Positions 50,478-59,351 of a stretch of 64,000 nucleotides of DNA are shown here, in pieces. The stretch comes from Yaniella flava. GTDB lineage: Bacteria; Actinomycetota; Actinomycetes; Actinomycetales; Micrococcaceae. Under the pieces are notes generated by a model, which saw only the letters and a list, made by a program, of their open reading frames with translations, ran no database searches and was not told the origin of the DNA. A program made the position numbers and the translations under genes. How positions within the stretch are numbered: position 1 is the first letter of the stretch; every line of letters starts with the position of its first letter. The stretch spans positions 24,105 through 88,104 of the forward strand of contig NZ_BAAAMN010000014.1 in assembly GCF_039529295.1 (NCBI RefSeq), written 5' to 3'.

Positions 50478-50738
50478 ATGCACCAAAGATTGATCCCGCA
50501 CACCGTGACGGTGGACCGAGAAGATGAACGCTACGCAGCAACCCGAGCCATCACCCTGGCACCACAGGTGCACCCAGTCTCAGCAGCAGATCATTGCAAC
50601 ACTTCACGCCAACCGATCCGAACATCGTGCCGTAGGCGCGAACAGTCCAACCACGCACCCAACCTGCCAACAAGCCTAGCCCCACCACGTAGTGGACGAA
50701 CCGATGCACCGCACAGGGGCACACCAAACCGGACATGA
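50478..50738 (+). CDS. Possible small gene behind a CCGGACAC element
   Basis: 86 codons starting MHQRLIPHTVTVDREDERYA. The first 20 residues look protein-like, but the rest is low-complexity Arg/Pro/Thr. An overlapping frame from 50524 (ending ...QQQIIATLHANRSEHRAVGA...) looks more natural after about 50570, so this may be a frameshifted or decayed gene. Kept because of the promoter element. Confidence 0.3.
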   Translation: MHQRLIPHTVTVDREDERYAATRAITLAPQVHPVSAADHCNTSRQPIRTSCRRREQSNHAPNLPTSLAPPRSGRTDAPHRGTPNRT

Positions 50739-51088
50739 CGCCACCACCAGATGACACGATGAAACGCAACGACACACAAGAAGGCACACGCACCGCGTAG
50801 CGGGGCCGGTGACAAAATAGGTCGTTGCACATCGTCGTCAGATGGGCGGCATGGAAGGTGCAGGTGTGAACCGCGGATCAACGGTGAGTCAGCACACCCG
50901 AGCGTGTCTGAAATATGAGATGACGGGACCACGAAGTGACAAGGCGCGTCTCATAGTGTGGACATCCGAGGGTTGCTTGTAGGGTTGGGCGGAGGATTCG
51001 TAGAATACACCGGGTAACTGGAAGGAATTTTCGCATTTTTGACCCGCGTGGATTCGGGACTTCCCGTAAAAACGGTCATTTTTGACCC

Positions 51089-51096
51089 CCGGACAC
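51089..51096 (+). promoter_or_regulatory. CCGGACAC-N9-ATG promoter of the coupling protein
   Basis: CCGGACACT CTCTGGGC ATG; fixes the start at 51106 rather than at an in-frame ATG at 51082, which lies upstream of the element. Confidence 0.75.
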
Positions 51097-51105
51097 TCTC
51101 TGGGC

Positions 51106-53514
51106 ATGAATCAAGCTGCCTTTTACACCTTTCAGCGCGCGACCGGGGTGCGTCCAAACCCCCAGGAATTTGCCACCAGAGCTAATGCTGCGATCAATGG
51201 TGCAGCCAGTTCTGGCCCGACTTCGTTGATAATGCACCGAACAGCTGGGGCTTATACGACCTACTTTGCGGTCAGCGACTCTGCGGCCAAATCGAAGAAG
51301 GGTTTGGAACTCGCTCAGGCCTATGGTGCCCGAGCAAAAGAAGTCGATGAGCTGCCAGAAGATGTCATCAATGCACCGCACATTGTGAAGCTAGTCTTCC
51401 GTTCTGCCGAGCATGGGATTGACACTCAGTATGGTGCTGATCCTGCTGAGATGGCGCGCGGTTTATCCCAGGCAATGCCGGATGATTCGTGGGTTGGGTT
51501 CTCAGTTCGTCGGGTCAAACGCTTTGAAGCAAAGCGCAACCGAAAATATGTTGACCACCGGATGGGAGCAAATCTCAGACACCTGTCCAAAACGAAGGCA
51601 GCGGTGGTGTTCAGTGTCTATGTTGGTGCTCAGTCGCGTTCTGAAGCGATCAGTTTGGCGCGTGATGTGCCCGAGATGATGACCGGCTTTGATGTTGCAA
51701 CACGAGCAGTCTCTGTCACGCATATCAACAAGAGGGCAGCAGGGTATTTCGGCACAGGTGTGGCCGCCGGCGCATTGACTATGGTGGCCAATGCAACCTT
51801 CGGCAATCTCCCAGAACCACTGCTTCGCATCGGGTGGATTATCACCGGTGCACTGCTCCTTGTCGGCGCGCTGGGGCTGATCTTTGGTGCACCGAAACGC
51901 AAAATGTACAGTCACTTGCGGCGCGGGTTTTTACCAGAACCCAAGAGGTCACCGTCCGTAGTTCGCAGTCCACGCAAAGAGCGGACCAAGTGGGTTCGGG
52001 ACTCTGACGGTGACCAGCGAGAAAAGGTGTATAAGGAATTCTCCGGTGACTATCCGCTGAGAAAAGACGCCTTCTTATTTGAACCAACGGTCTTTGCTCC
52101 AGCCGGTAACCCGCACGGCTCAACGCTGGCCGGGGCGATCACCGCATCGGATCGTGAAGTCACGCCGGAACTAGCCCAGGCAAACGGTCCGATCATCGGC
52201 AAGACAGTTCACGGTGCGCCAGTACCGATTCCTGCATCGTCACTGCGGTTTTCTACCATGATTTTTGGCGAGCCAGGCTCCGGAAAGTCCGTCACCTTGC
52301 AAGGCTTGTGGAGCTGGCTGTGTAAAGAACGAGTCAATCCTTCCGGCCTTCGACACTACCCAGGTGCCGACTCCACGTTGATTGCTTTCGAGACCAAGGG
52401 CGGTGGCGTTGAGGGGTATCTTTCACATTCGGCTTTGCATAATGACAAGGCAATACTGGTCGATGCTCTGGACTATCGGACTCCGGCTATTGACCCGTTT
52501 GATTATGGTGATCTGCCGATGCGCGAACAGTCCGAACGTATGGTGTCTGCACTTCAGTACGCTTTCGAGGATGGTGCCATCATGGGTCGGTCTGCCGAGT
52601 CGTTGCGCGCCGTCTACCCTGCTGCACTTGCTGCCGAGCATTACCAGATCGCATACGAAGATTGGATGGGCGATGAAGAAACTCACCGGATGTTTGCCAG
52701 CGAACACATCACCGTCCACGACTACGCTCACGGTCTGTTGATGGGTAAGACTCCTGAAGCCTTCGATGCAATCATGGCAACGTTGTCCACCCTTGCCGAC
52801 CGGTATAAGCGTGACGGCGATCTGGAAGCCTACGATGAGATCATTGAAGCAGTCGATGACATGTCACCGTTGATGCAGATGACACCATCAGCTCGCCGGT
52901 CATTCACTGAAGCACCTCGAAACAAAATTGATGTGCTGCGTCGGATGAACTACTACATGCGACCTGACCGACCAACCACCAATTTTGAAACGGTGCTGCG
53001 CAAGCACCACGCTGTAGTGATCAACGTCGGATCATCCGGTGATGACCGAGTCATCGACGATGAACAATCCAAACTGTTGTCGGGACTTCTGGTGTATAAC
53101 TTGCGCTCAGCAATCCAACGGGTATGCATGAATTGGGAAGACCAGGGACGCTCCGTATCGGTGCTGTGCGATGAGTTCTCGATGCTGGCTGGCTCCAATG
53201 ATGATGTGATGATGTGGATGCGAGACCAGGGCCGCGCCTACGGTCTACGGATGCACTTTGCGACACAGTTCCCAGCCCAGCTATCACATAATATGCGCGA
53301 GAATGTTTTCGGATATCACACAGTTGCCACCTACACCATGGGGTCCAATACTCCATCCGAGGTGGTGGCAAAAGAACTCTCCGATGATGTGACGGGTGAA
53401 GAAATCCGCAACCTCGCAAAGTACCACCTGCTGATGGTGACCAACGTTGAAGATGAAATCCAGCCGCCGGTCACCGTGGAAGTGCACAACTTCAATGAGG
53501 ATGTGATGCTGTGA
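51106..53514 (+). CDS. virD4: VirD4/TraG-type coupling ATPase
   Basis: 802 residues. Two helices near 213-232 and 243-262 (GTGVAAGALTMVAN; IGWIITGALLLVGALGLIFG) precede the ATPase. Walker A is GEPGSGKS near 387 and Walker B VSVLCDEFSML near 685, with FETKGGGVEGYL and MRMHFATQFPAQL-like segments typical of the TraG/TraD/FtsK-HerA superfamily. The coupling protein hands relaxase-bound DNA to the secretion channel. The end overlaps the next gene by four bases (GTGA). The first 200 residues have no clear homologue. Confidence 0.8.
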   Translation: MNQAAFYTFQRATGVRPNPQEFATRANAAINGAASSGPTSLIMHRTAGAYTTYFAVSDSAAKSKKGLELAQAYGARAKEVDELPEDVINAPHIVKLVFRSAEHGIDTQYGADPAEMARGLSQAMPDDSWVGFSVRRVKRFEAKRNRKYVDHRMGANLRHLSKTKAAVVFSVYVGAQSRSEAISLARDVPEMMTGFDVATRAVSVTHINKRAAGYFGTGVAAGALTMVANATFGNLPEPLLRIGWIITGALLLVGALGLIFGAPKRKMYSHLRRGFLPEPKRSPSVVRSPRKERTKWVRDSDGDQREKVYKEFSGDYPLRKDAFLFEPTVFAPAGNPHGSTLAGAITASDREVTPELAQANGPIIGKTVHGAPVPIPASSLRFSTMIFGEPGSGKSVTLQGLWSWLCKERVNPSGLRHYPGADSTLIAFETKGGGVEGYLSHSALHNDKAILVDALDYRTPAIDPFDYGDLPMREQSERMVSALQYAFEDGAIMGRSAESLRAVYPAALAAEHYQIAYEDWMGDEETHRMFASEHITVHDYAHGLLMGKTPEAFDAIMATLSTLADRYKRDGDLEAYDEIIEAVDDMSPLMQMTPSARRSFTEAPRNKIDVLRRMNYYMRPDRPTTNFETVLRKHHAVVINVGSSGDDRVIDDEQSKLLSGLLVYNLRSAIQRVCMNWEDQGRSVSVLCDEFSMLAGSNDDVMMWMRDQGRAYGLRMHFATQFPAQLSHNMRENVFGYHTVATYTMGSNTPSEVVAKELSDDVTGEEIRNLAKYHLLMVTNVEDEIQPPVTVEVHNFNEDVML

Positions 53515-55319
53515 GTCAGTCATCAACCGGATTTCACCTACCCGATCTCGATACTGTCACCGAAGATGAGACAACCGATCTCCCCGATTTCGACCCGGAC
53601 ACCGGCGAGATATTGGATGATGCAGGCGTTGAGTTACCAGATTTTGGTGCACCAGAAACCCAGGACCACCAACCGGCTCTGCCCGACTTTCCATCCCCAG
53701 CTCCAACAGCGCTACCCAGCTTTAACGATACAGCTGATCCAACGCATACAAGGGACACCAGTGACGCCTCAGCGGGTGCCCCGACCATCGAACAGCTAGG
53801 CTTCCGCAATGCCGATGACTCCTCTGTGCCGACCACCGGTTATCAGGCTCGATTCGACCCACGAGTCGCAGACCTTCCCGACACTCGACCCCAACTTGGC
53901 GAGCAGGCGTTGAAGAACCACGGCGCGCACACCCATCGTGCTGATCCGTTTTATGACCGACTGTGGCAATTCGGTTCACAGGCGGCTTGGGCATCGTATG
54001 AGGGTGTCGTCAAACACCAGAAGGACGGTACGACGTTGATGCTGCCATCCGGTGTGATGAAACGGGATAAGGCTATCGAGATGGTTAAATATGGTGACTA
54101 CCGTTCACAGCGGATCGCTATTTTGTCAGCCCTAGATTCCTGGGGCACGGTGACTGCTGAGCAAATGGTGGCTTTGACCGGTTACCGCAACGTATTGCAT
54201 CCCGATCACGATGTGACCATGTCACTGTTCTCGTCATCTTTGGTAGATATTGGCAGACTGCAAAACTCTATGTTGGCCGTCAAAGATGATCCCCGCTCCA
54301 CAGTCTTTCGACAGCGCGCACCACGCGGACGGATACGTTCAATTGCCAAACGTGCATGGACTTCAGCCGAGTATTTGCAGGTCGATGCCGGGGTGAACTT
54401 TGCACCGTCGTTGGGCTTCATGGACCGCCACAACATCATGGCGACCGAATTCTCCCTACGATGCGCCGAGTCACACCCTGATGTCAACATGATCTTGGGT
54501 GAGAAGTGGTCTTCTGGTGATTCGCTGCTACCGCATACCCGTCGAAAGATTGGTTTTCACCGCACCTCGGAACAGCACCCGGTCCGCGGTGATTCCACTA
54601 TCGTGATGCGTAACGGGCTGCGTGTTGTCATCGAGATGACTTCTGGCCACTCCGCCAGCATTTACAAAAAGCTCAACCGTTGGGCACAGTTTTTGACCCG
54701 TCATTCACTAGCCGAGTCAGGTGTGGTTGTGCTGTTTGTGATGGCATCATCCAAATACTCTGATGGTCGAGATTATGAGACATCGGTATCGACGTTTCGG
54801 TCGTGGATGAAGTATGTTCTGCGTAAATTCCCGTCACGTGGACAGGACTCTGCTGCCGCTCGGATGGGCCTTGCACGATGGACCGATATGTTTCCGGCGA
54901 AGCACGAACTGAGCGAAGACTTTTACTCTCTATCCGCCGAATACCACGACGTAGGCTGGGACAAGAAGCCCATTGATGCTTTCGACTTCCAGTTCAACGA
55001 CCCCGATGTCGCATCGGCTCCGATTGCGATGGCACCGGTCCTGGCTGCAACACCGCACTGGTGGCGCCGGGGTGATCAGACCCCGATGATCGGCCTACCT
55101 TCAGTGCGAGCAAATGAAGCACCGTTGACCGATGAAGATGAGCACCTAACCACCACCGGAGCAGTTGATGAGGTCAATCCCCCGTCACGTCTTCGAGCCG
55201 TTGGAGCGCGACGCAAGTTCAACTCCGCCGACGATGTGACCGGCCCCGAGGTGGTCGATGAGACCGATGATCAGGCAGCACACGATGGAAGAACGAAAGA
55301 AGAAGATGACGAACAATAA
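53511..55319 (+). CDS. Candidate relaxase of the replication-relaxation type
   Basis: 602 residues, GTG start. The first 115 are an acidic Pro/Asp-rich tail with repeated LPDF motifs. A winged-helix-like region follows (RSQRIAILSALDSWGTVTAE). Residues about 230-440 contain VMRNGLRVVIEMTSGHSASI and VVVLFVMASSK, in the arrangement of the actinobacterial Replic_Relax family with a nuclease-like core. Translational coupling to the coupling protein gene is typical of a relaxase. No three-histidine relaxase motif is seen, so the call is tentative. Confidence 0.5.
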   Translation: MSQSSTGFHLPDLDTVTEDETTDLPDFDPDTGEILDDAGVELPDFGAPETQDHQPALPDFPSPAPTALPSFNDTADPTHTRDTSDASAGAPTIEQLGFRNADDSSVPTTGYQARFDPRVADLPDTRPQLGEQALKNHGAHTHRADPFYDRLWQFGSQAAWASYEGVVKHQKDGTTLMLPSGVMKRDKAIEMVKYGDYRSQRIAILSALDSWGTVTAEQMVALTGYRNVLHPDHDVTMSLFSSSLVDIGRLQNSMLAVKDDPRSTVFRQRAPRGRIRSIAKRAWTSAEYLQVDAGVNFAPSLGFMDRHNIMATEFSLRCAESHPDVNMILGEKWSSGDSLLPHTRRKIGFHRTSEQHPVRGDSTIVMRNGLRVVIEMTSGHSASIYKKLNRWAQFLTRHSLAESGVVVLFVMASSKYSDGRDYETSVSTFRSWMKYVLRKFPSRGQDSAAARMGLARWTDMFPAKHELSEDFYSLSAEYHDVGWDKKPIDAFDFQFNDPDVASAPIAMAPVLAATPHWWRRGDQTPMIGLPSVRANEAPLTDEDEHLTTTGAVDEVNPPSRLRAVGARRKFNSADDVTGPEVVDETDDQAAHDGRTKEEDDEQ

Positions 55320-55575
55320 CCAGCCCGAGTCAGACAACTCCCTCGAAGATATGTTGGCGCGCTACAGTGTGGCACCCAACGACCCGCCCGAGACGACACC
55401 CGAGGCCGCCAATGACGATCAGCCATTGCCGAGACGGGAAAGAAAAAGCCGGCAGAACATTGAACAGCACGACGATATGGAAGATCAGAGTTTCTGGTCG
55501 CGTGCTAGACAGTATGTCCTGCCGGCGGTCTTAGTGCTCGGTGTGTTGCTGAGCTTGTTCACCAACCTGTTTTAG
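55306..55575 (+). CDS. Small tail-anchored protein
   Basis: 89 residues from MTNNNQPESDNSLEDMLARY, overlapping the previous gene by 14 nt with GAAAGAAG upstream. It is polar and acidic until a single C-terminal helix (YVLPAVLVLGVLLSLFTNLF). Its stop overlaps the stop of the convergent helicase gene by three bases. It may anchor relaxase or coupling protein at the membrane (inference). Confidence 0.6.
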   Translation: MTNNNQPESDNSLEDMLARYSVAPNDPPETTPEAANDDQPLPRRERKSRQNIEQHDDMEDQSFWSRARQYVLPAVLVLGVLLSLFTNLF

Positions 55576-58500
55576 GCCATTTGGGCTACCTGTTCGGCGT
55601 TGACTTCGGCTCGTTCTTCTAACCAGTCCAAAGCGTCATCGAGGTGGTCCATGTCGTGGCCGTAGACATCTACAGCTTCGAGGTACATCTTCCGGGTGGC
55701 GGCGTTGTAGCTGATCGGTGAGCCAGGACGTAGGCGCGGGTCCAGTACGGCCACCATCCCGCGATCATTTGCCGAGTTACCGGCAATAAACGTCCTGCCA
55801 TTTCGACGAGCAACAACACTACCAAGCTCAGTGTTGACACACCACGTTTTTCCAATGCCGTGCTCGGCAATATCTTTTCGAGTGGTATTAACAGATCCGC
55901 GAGCTGCAAAGCGCACCTCCCACTGGGTTTCACTGCGATTCACGATATTGCTGCGGTAACCAACCAGAGCGCATATCTCTTGAAATCGGTCGGCGTTAAG
56001 TTTTGTACCAGTGTAGAAGGTTCCAGATTTACCTTCCCTGAACCAACTGTACGTTCCGTCTCCCAACATGAGTCCGCGAAATAGCGCGAGGAGATTTGGT
56101 CTAGACGCGGTGTTGATAATCCACCGGGGGATAACTTTCTCTGCATCAAGCCAATTCCAAACATCTCGGTATGCAGAATATTGAACGGATCGGTGCGACT
56201 TCACTTCAGATTTTCTACGGCGCTGCCCAAGGACCAGGAGGTCTCGGATTCGAGATGAGTCATGTCCGTTTATTACCCACGTAATGATGTCGCCATTTCG
56301 GGTGTATTCCTTGCCCCCACGAATCGACATCTTTGTACCGTTCTTCTCCTGAACGTATCGGTTGAACTTGATATCCATCCGACCCAGGAGTTCGTCAATT
56401 TCGTCAACCACTGCCTGTTTTGCGGTGCTTTGAGACAGTGCGATGCTGTTCTTATACTTTGAGATATATCCATCACTTATGACCAGTCCAAGGAGTGTGA
56501 ACCAGTCTCTTGGAAGTTTCGACTGACCTCTTGAAACTCGACCAGCTAGCGGGAGCTGGAATCTGTGTGGAAGGCTGTCGAATCTTGTTTTCATATAGTC
56601 AGGTGATTTGCTGACGTAGTATTCTTTACTGCCGTCAGCGCGAGTATTTATCGGTCGGATTTCCTGAGGTTGGACGAACATGGTGTGGTCGGGAGTTGCC
56701 ACGATGTCAGCTACCCTATTTTTGAAACGAAGCAATGGCTCTGGCTCATCGTTGACCTTGATCGCTTTGACTTGGTGCTGTTCGATTGACGGCGCACCAT
56801 TAGAGGTGGCAGTCCTGGTTCCCCGAGCTTTCAGCATCTGTGGAGGAATGCCGTAAACTGTGTCACCAACCTTAATTTCGTTATATGACTTCCATCCATC
56901 TGTTGTAAGTATCTCTGTTTCAAGGTCGAAGCATCGAATAAGTCGGCCAGCAGCCTGTTCTAGCAGTACAGCAGCATCTTGAACATAAATCCGGGTGTCT
57001 GCTGCCCACCTGTTCACACCAGCTTCGATCAGTGCAGCGCACCGGGCTTTGTCCACCGGGTTCATCGGTGCACGAGCTGGGCGATCAATGACAACCAGCG
57101 TATTGGTGACACCGGATGCATCAACACCAGTCATCAGCGACCTGGTGCCCACAATGACCGATGACACGTCGTTCTTCCAGTCCTCGATAGCCTGGGCGCG
57201 TCCGCGGCGGTCCCACTGTGTGTAGACGTTGAACGGCAGGTGTGGATCATCTTCGATAGCTTGTGCATAAGCTTTGGCCGCTGTTGAGGTGGCGCAAATG
57301 ACCATGGCAGCGCCACGGTTTGCAAAGATCAGTTCCAACATATGTTCTTTGGCCCAGTCGTGGTGCAGCTTGGTGTCCATACGCAGTTTGCCCCACCGAT
57401 CATTGGCGATCACATCGAGGTCTTCATCTTCTGGGTAGGGAATGTAGATCGCTGACTGATCATAGGCTTCGGCAAATGGTGTTTCCACATCGACGACATC
57501 ACAGCGCAGCCCGGCTTCATACGGGAAGTCATCGGATAGGGTGGCCGAGACGGCAACGACCGTGGACCGCACCCGCTCGGGGTTGGCATCCACATCGGTG
57601 ATGTCCTGGTCATCTTCCAATGATTGCAGTGCTTCTTCAAGTTGTTGCTGTGCCTTATCTGAGTCTTCGATACGGTGGGCCATGGGGTCGCGGGTCCACA
57701 AGCGGTGGAACAGGTTTGATGAAACATCAATCGGTGATGCTGCAAAACTTGCCACGACACCGCCAGATGGCATGGACTGTCGGATCGCCCAGCGAGCCGT
57801 GTCACGAATCGTGGTGGAGACCAGATCAATGTCGTCAATTAAGGATTCAATCGAGGACACATGACGCATCCGAATGTCCTGTGACAGCATTCCGTCGTCT
57901 TTGACCGCTTCTTTCAGTGATGCCAAGCGAACACCCAGGGCATCCAGTTCAGCGAACTCTTCATCTTCTTCGATCCAGACTTCTTCATCGGTCTTGGCGT
58001 CGCCAAGGTAGGTGTTGATCGCCTGGGTAACAAAGGGCAACAGTTCTTTGACCTGGGCACCGGCAGTCTTGACCATGGGCGAGGGCTGGGCGTCGGGATC
58101 ATCAGAGTCAATGATGCGGTTGAGTGCTCGGGTGATGCGGGGCTCGGAGATTTCCACAGCCCCATTGGATCGCACGACCGAGGGCAGGGCGTGGGCTTCG
58201 TCAATGATGATGTGATCGAACGCGCCAAGAGTTTTGGAGTCCACGAGCACCGGAATGTTTTTGGTGGCTTGAATGGCGACCAACGTGTGGTTGGTAACGA
58301 CAATGTCTGCTGCGGCTGCGGCCATTCGTGCCTGGTGACCTGCACAGGCGTTGTATGGGTCTTCGTCGTTGGAGCATTGGCCTGATGGCACGGAGACCAA
58401 GGACCATTCACGATCCATTGGTACAGGGCATTCGTCACGTTGACCGTTGATGGCATCTGTTGAGTGCATCAGCGCCCAGGTGAGCAGATCGACCAGGGTG

Positions 58501-59021
58501 CCGACCGTAGACTGGATGCCTGAGATTTTCATCGGGGCGGCTTTGCCTAGCGCGTCTTTGACCTTGGTCAGACGGGTGAACAGGTCTTCGTTCGATGATT
58601 GGCCGGCCTGTCGGAGGACACGCTGAGCAGTTTCGGTAGCAGCTTCACCACACACGTAGTTGCTGAATCCTTTGAGTACTGCCACCTGGGGTTCACTACC
58701 GTAGATCGCTTCGGTCGCCTTCGCGACAGCCGGAGCGTCTTTGGTGATGATCTGGCGCTGCAAGGCCAGGCCCTCGGTAGTGATCAGCGTACGCTGACGG
58801 TGCTCCACTGCTGCGCGGAAGGCGGGGGTAAGGTAGGTAATCGATTTACCAGTGCCAGTTGGTGCCTGCGCTGCCAGGTGCTTTCCTTCAGCTGCAAAAG
58901 CTCTTTCGATCCAGCGGGATAGGGTTGCTTGCGGTGCACGCGGCTTGGCATCGGGTAGGCCGGTGGTCTCGATGACCGCCTGGGTTAATAAGTCTTGTTG
59001 AGTTACATTCTGATCTTCCAT
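55572..59021 (-). CDS. dinG: DinG/XPD-like helicase with an intein
   Basis: 1149 residues; 763 after intein removal. The start at 59021 is set by the CCGGACAC-N9-ATG promoter. Motifs: Walker A in LAAQAPTGTGKS near 50, DEAH in HIIIDEAHALPSV, and an Fe-S-type cysteine group (RDECPVP...SGQCSND...YNACAG) between them. VAVSATLSDDFPYEAG and the motif VI segment QAAGRLIR-S, which is split by the intein, follow. The family unwinds DNA 5' to 3', acting on R-loops, D-loops or G-quadruplexes, and may support plasmid replication or transfer. Confidence 0.88.
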   Translation of the reverse strand: MEDQNVTQQDLLTQAVIETTGLPDAKPRAPQATLSRWIERAFAAEGKHLAAQAPTGTGKSITYLTPAFRAAVEHRQRTLITTEGLALQRQIITKDAPAVAKATEAIYGSEPQVAVLKGFSNYVCGEAATETAQRVLRQAGQSSNEDLFTRLTKVKDALGKAAPMKISGIQSTVGTLVDLLTWALMHSTDAINGQRDECPVPMDREWSLVSVPSGQCSNDEDPYNACAGHQARMAAAAADIVVTNHTLVAIQATKNIPVLVDSKTLGAFDHIIIDEAHALPSVVRSNGAVEISEPRITRALNRIIDSDDPDAQPSPMVKTAGAQVKELLPFVTQAINTYLGDAKTDEEVWIEEDEEFAELDALGVRLASLKEAVKDDGMLSQDIRMRHVSSIESLIDDIDLVSTTIRDTARWAIRQSMPSGGVVASFAASPIDVSSNLFHRLWTRDPMAHRIEDSDKAQQQLEEALQSLEDDQDITDVDANPERVRSTVVAVSATLSDDFPYEAGLRCDVVDVETPFAEAYDQSAIYIPYPEDEDLDVIANDRWGKLRMDTKLHHDWAKEHMLELIFANRGAAMVICATSTAAKAYAQAIEDDPHLPFNVYTQWDRRGRAQAIEDWKNDVSSVIVGTRSLMTGVDASGVTNTLVVIDRPARAPMNPVDKARCAALIEAGVNRWAADTRIYVQDAAVLLEQAAGRLIRCFDLETEILTTDGWKSYNEIKVGDTVYGIPPQMLKARGTRTATSNGAPSIEQHQVKAIKVNDEPEPLLRFKNRVADIVATPDHTMFVQPQEIRPINTRADGSKEYYVSKSPDYMKTRFDSLPHRFQLPLAGRVSRGQSKLPRDWFTLLGLVISDGYISKYKNSIALSQSTAKQAVVDEIDELLGRMDIKFNRYVQEKNGTKMSIRGGKEYTRNGDIITWVINGHDSSRIRDLLVLGQRRRKSEVKSHRSVQYSAYRDVWNWLDAEKVIPRWIINTASRPNLLALFRGLMLGDGTYSWFREGKSGTFYTGTKLNADRFQEICALVGYRSNIVNRSETQWEVRFAARGSVNTTRKDIAEHGIGKTWCVNTELGSVVARRNGRTFIAGNSANDRGMVAVLDPRLRPGSPISYNAATRKMYLEAVDVYGHDMDHLDDALDWLEERAEVNAEQVAQMA
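55776..56933 (-). other. 386-residue intein inside helicase motif VI
   Basis: It starts CFDLETEILTTDGWKSYNEI (Cys1), contains block B (ATPDHTMFVQP), LAGLIDADG-type helices (LLGLVISDGYIS; LFRGLMLGDGTYSW) and ends RNGRTFIAGN before Ser. The residue before the terminal Asn is Gly, not the usual His. Insertion lies between Arg and Ser of QAAGRLIR-S, a conserved ATP-binding motif, so the unspliced helicase should be inactive. Confidence 0.9.
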
Positions 59022-59030
59022 ACCAATACC

Positions 59031-59038
59031 GTGTCCGG
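59031..59038 (-). promoter_or_regulatory. CCGGACAC-N9-ATG promoter of the helicase
   Basis: CCGGACACG GTATTGGT ATG before the gene at 59021. Confidence 0.75.
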
Positions 59039-59044
59039 CATAGG

Positions 59045-59278
59045 TCAGCGCTGCGTGGTGCCGCCAGAGCACCCCGCACCACGAGCACAGTAGTTGATAC
59101 CCAGCGGGTTATCCTGGGACGGTGGCTCATCATCGGCGTATGGCGAGACGCTGTTGACCTCCAGATTGTCCGCGAGGTTGTCATCGCACTCTGGGCACCA
59201 ATCGCACACGTATATCTGCTGGTCAAGCTGGTCTTCAGGAATCTGGGATAGGGTTTCAAGGAGTTCTCGGATCGTCAT
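59045..59278 (-). CDS. Small cysteine-containing acidic protein
   Basis: 77 residues, leaderless. CDWCPEC at about 25-31 and CARGAGC near 64-70 could bind a metal. Acidic between them. Short proteins that begin MTIRELLExLSxIPEDxLD are common on actinobacterial phages and plasmids; their function is unknown. Confidence 0.6.
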   Translation of the reverse strand: MTIRELLETLSQIPEDQLDQQIYVCDWCPECDDNLADNLEVNSVSPYADDEPPSQDNPLGINYCARGAGCSGGTTQR

Positions 59279-59287
59279 AGCTCAACC

Positions 59288-59295
59288 GTGTCCGG
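59288..59295 (-). promoter_or_regulatory. CCGGACAC-N9-ATG promoter
   Basis: CCGGACACG GTTGAGCT ATG before the gene at 59278. It is divergent from the copy at 59335. Confidence 0.75.
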
Positions 59296-59334
59296 CAGCA
59301 TGAAAACCGCATGAACATCATGTTCGAAAAGTGC

Positions 59335-59342
59335 CCGGACAC
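59335..59342 (+). promoter_or_regulatory. CCGGACAC-N9-ATG promoter of the methyltransferase
   Basis: CCGGACACT ACCTGTGC ATG; sets the start at 59352. It is only 39 nt from the divergent copy at 59295. Confidence 0.75.
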
Positions 59343-59351
59343 TACCTGTGC

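Larger units (their letters stand above)
49655..51088. other. Long non-coding region, possible oriT
   Basis: 1.43 kb without a convincing gene, upstream of the coupling protein and candidate relaxase, which is where conjugation origins are often found. It contains the mini-hairpins described at 49875-50347, two inverted-orientation hairpins at about 50685 and 50793, and a CCGGACAC at 50463. A repeated CATTTTTGACCC occurs at about 51034 and 51078. The longer frames (for example 50087-50527) have Cys/His-rich, non-protein-like composition. Confidence 0.45.

Noticed and set aside
50087..50527. 146-codon plus-strand frame in the non-coding region
   Set aside because: Cys/His/Pro-rich with no domain, overlaps the hairpins and has no ribosome-binding site.
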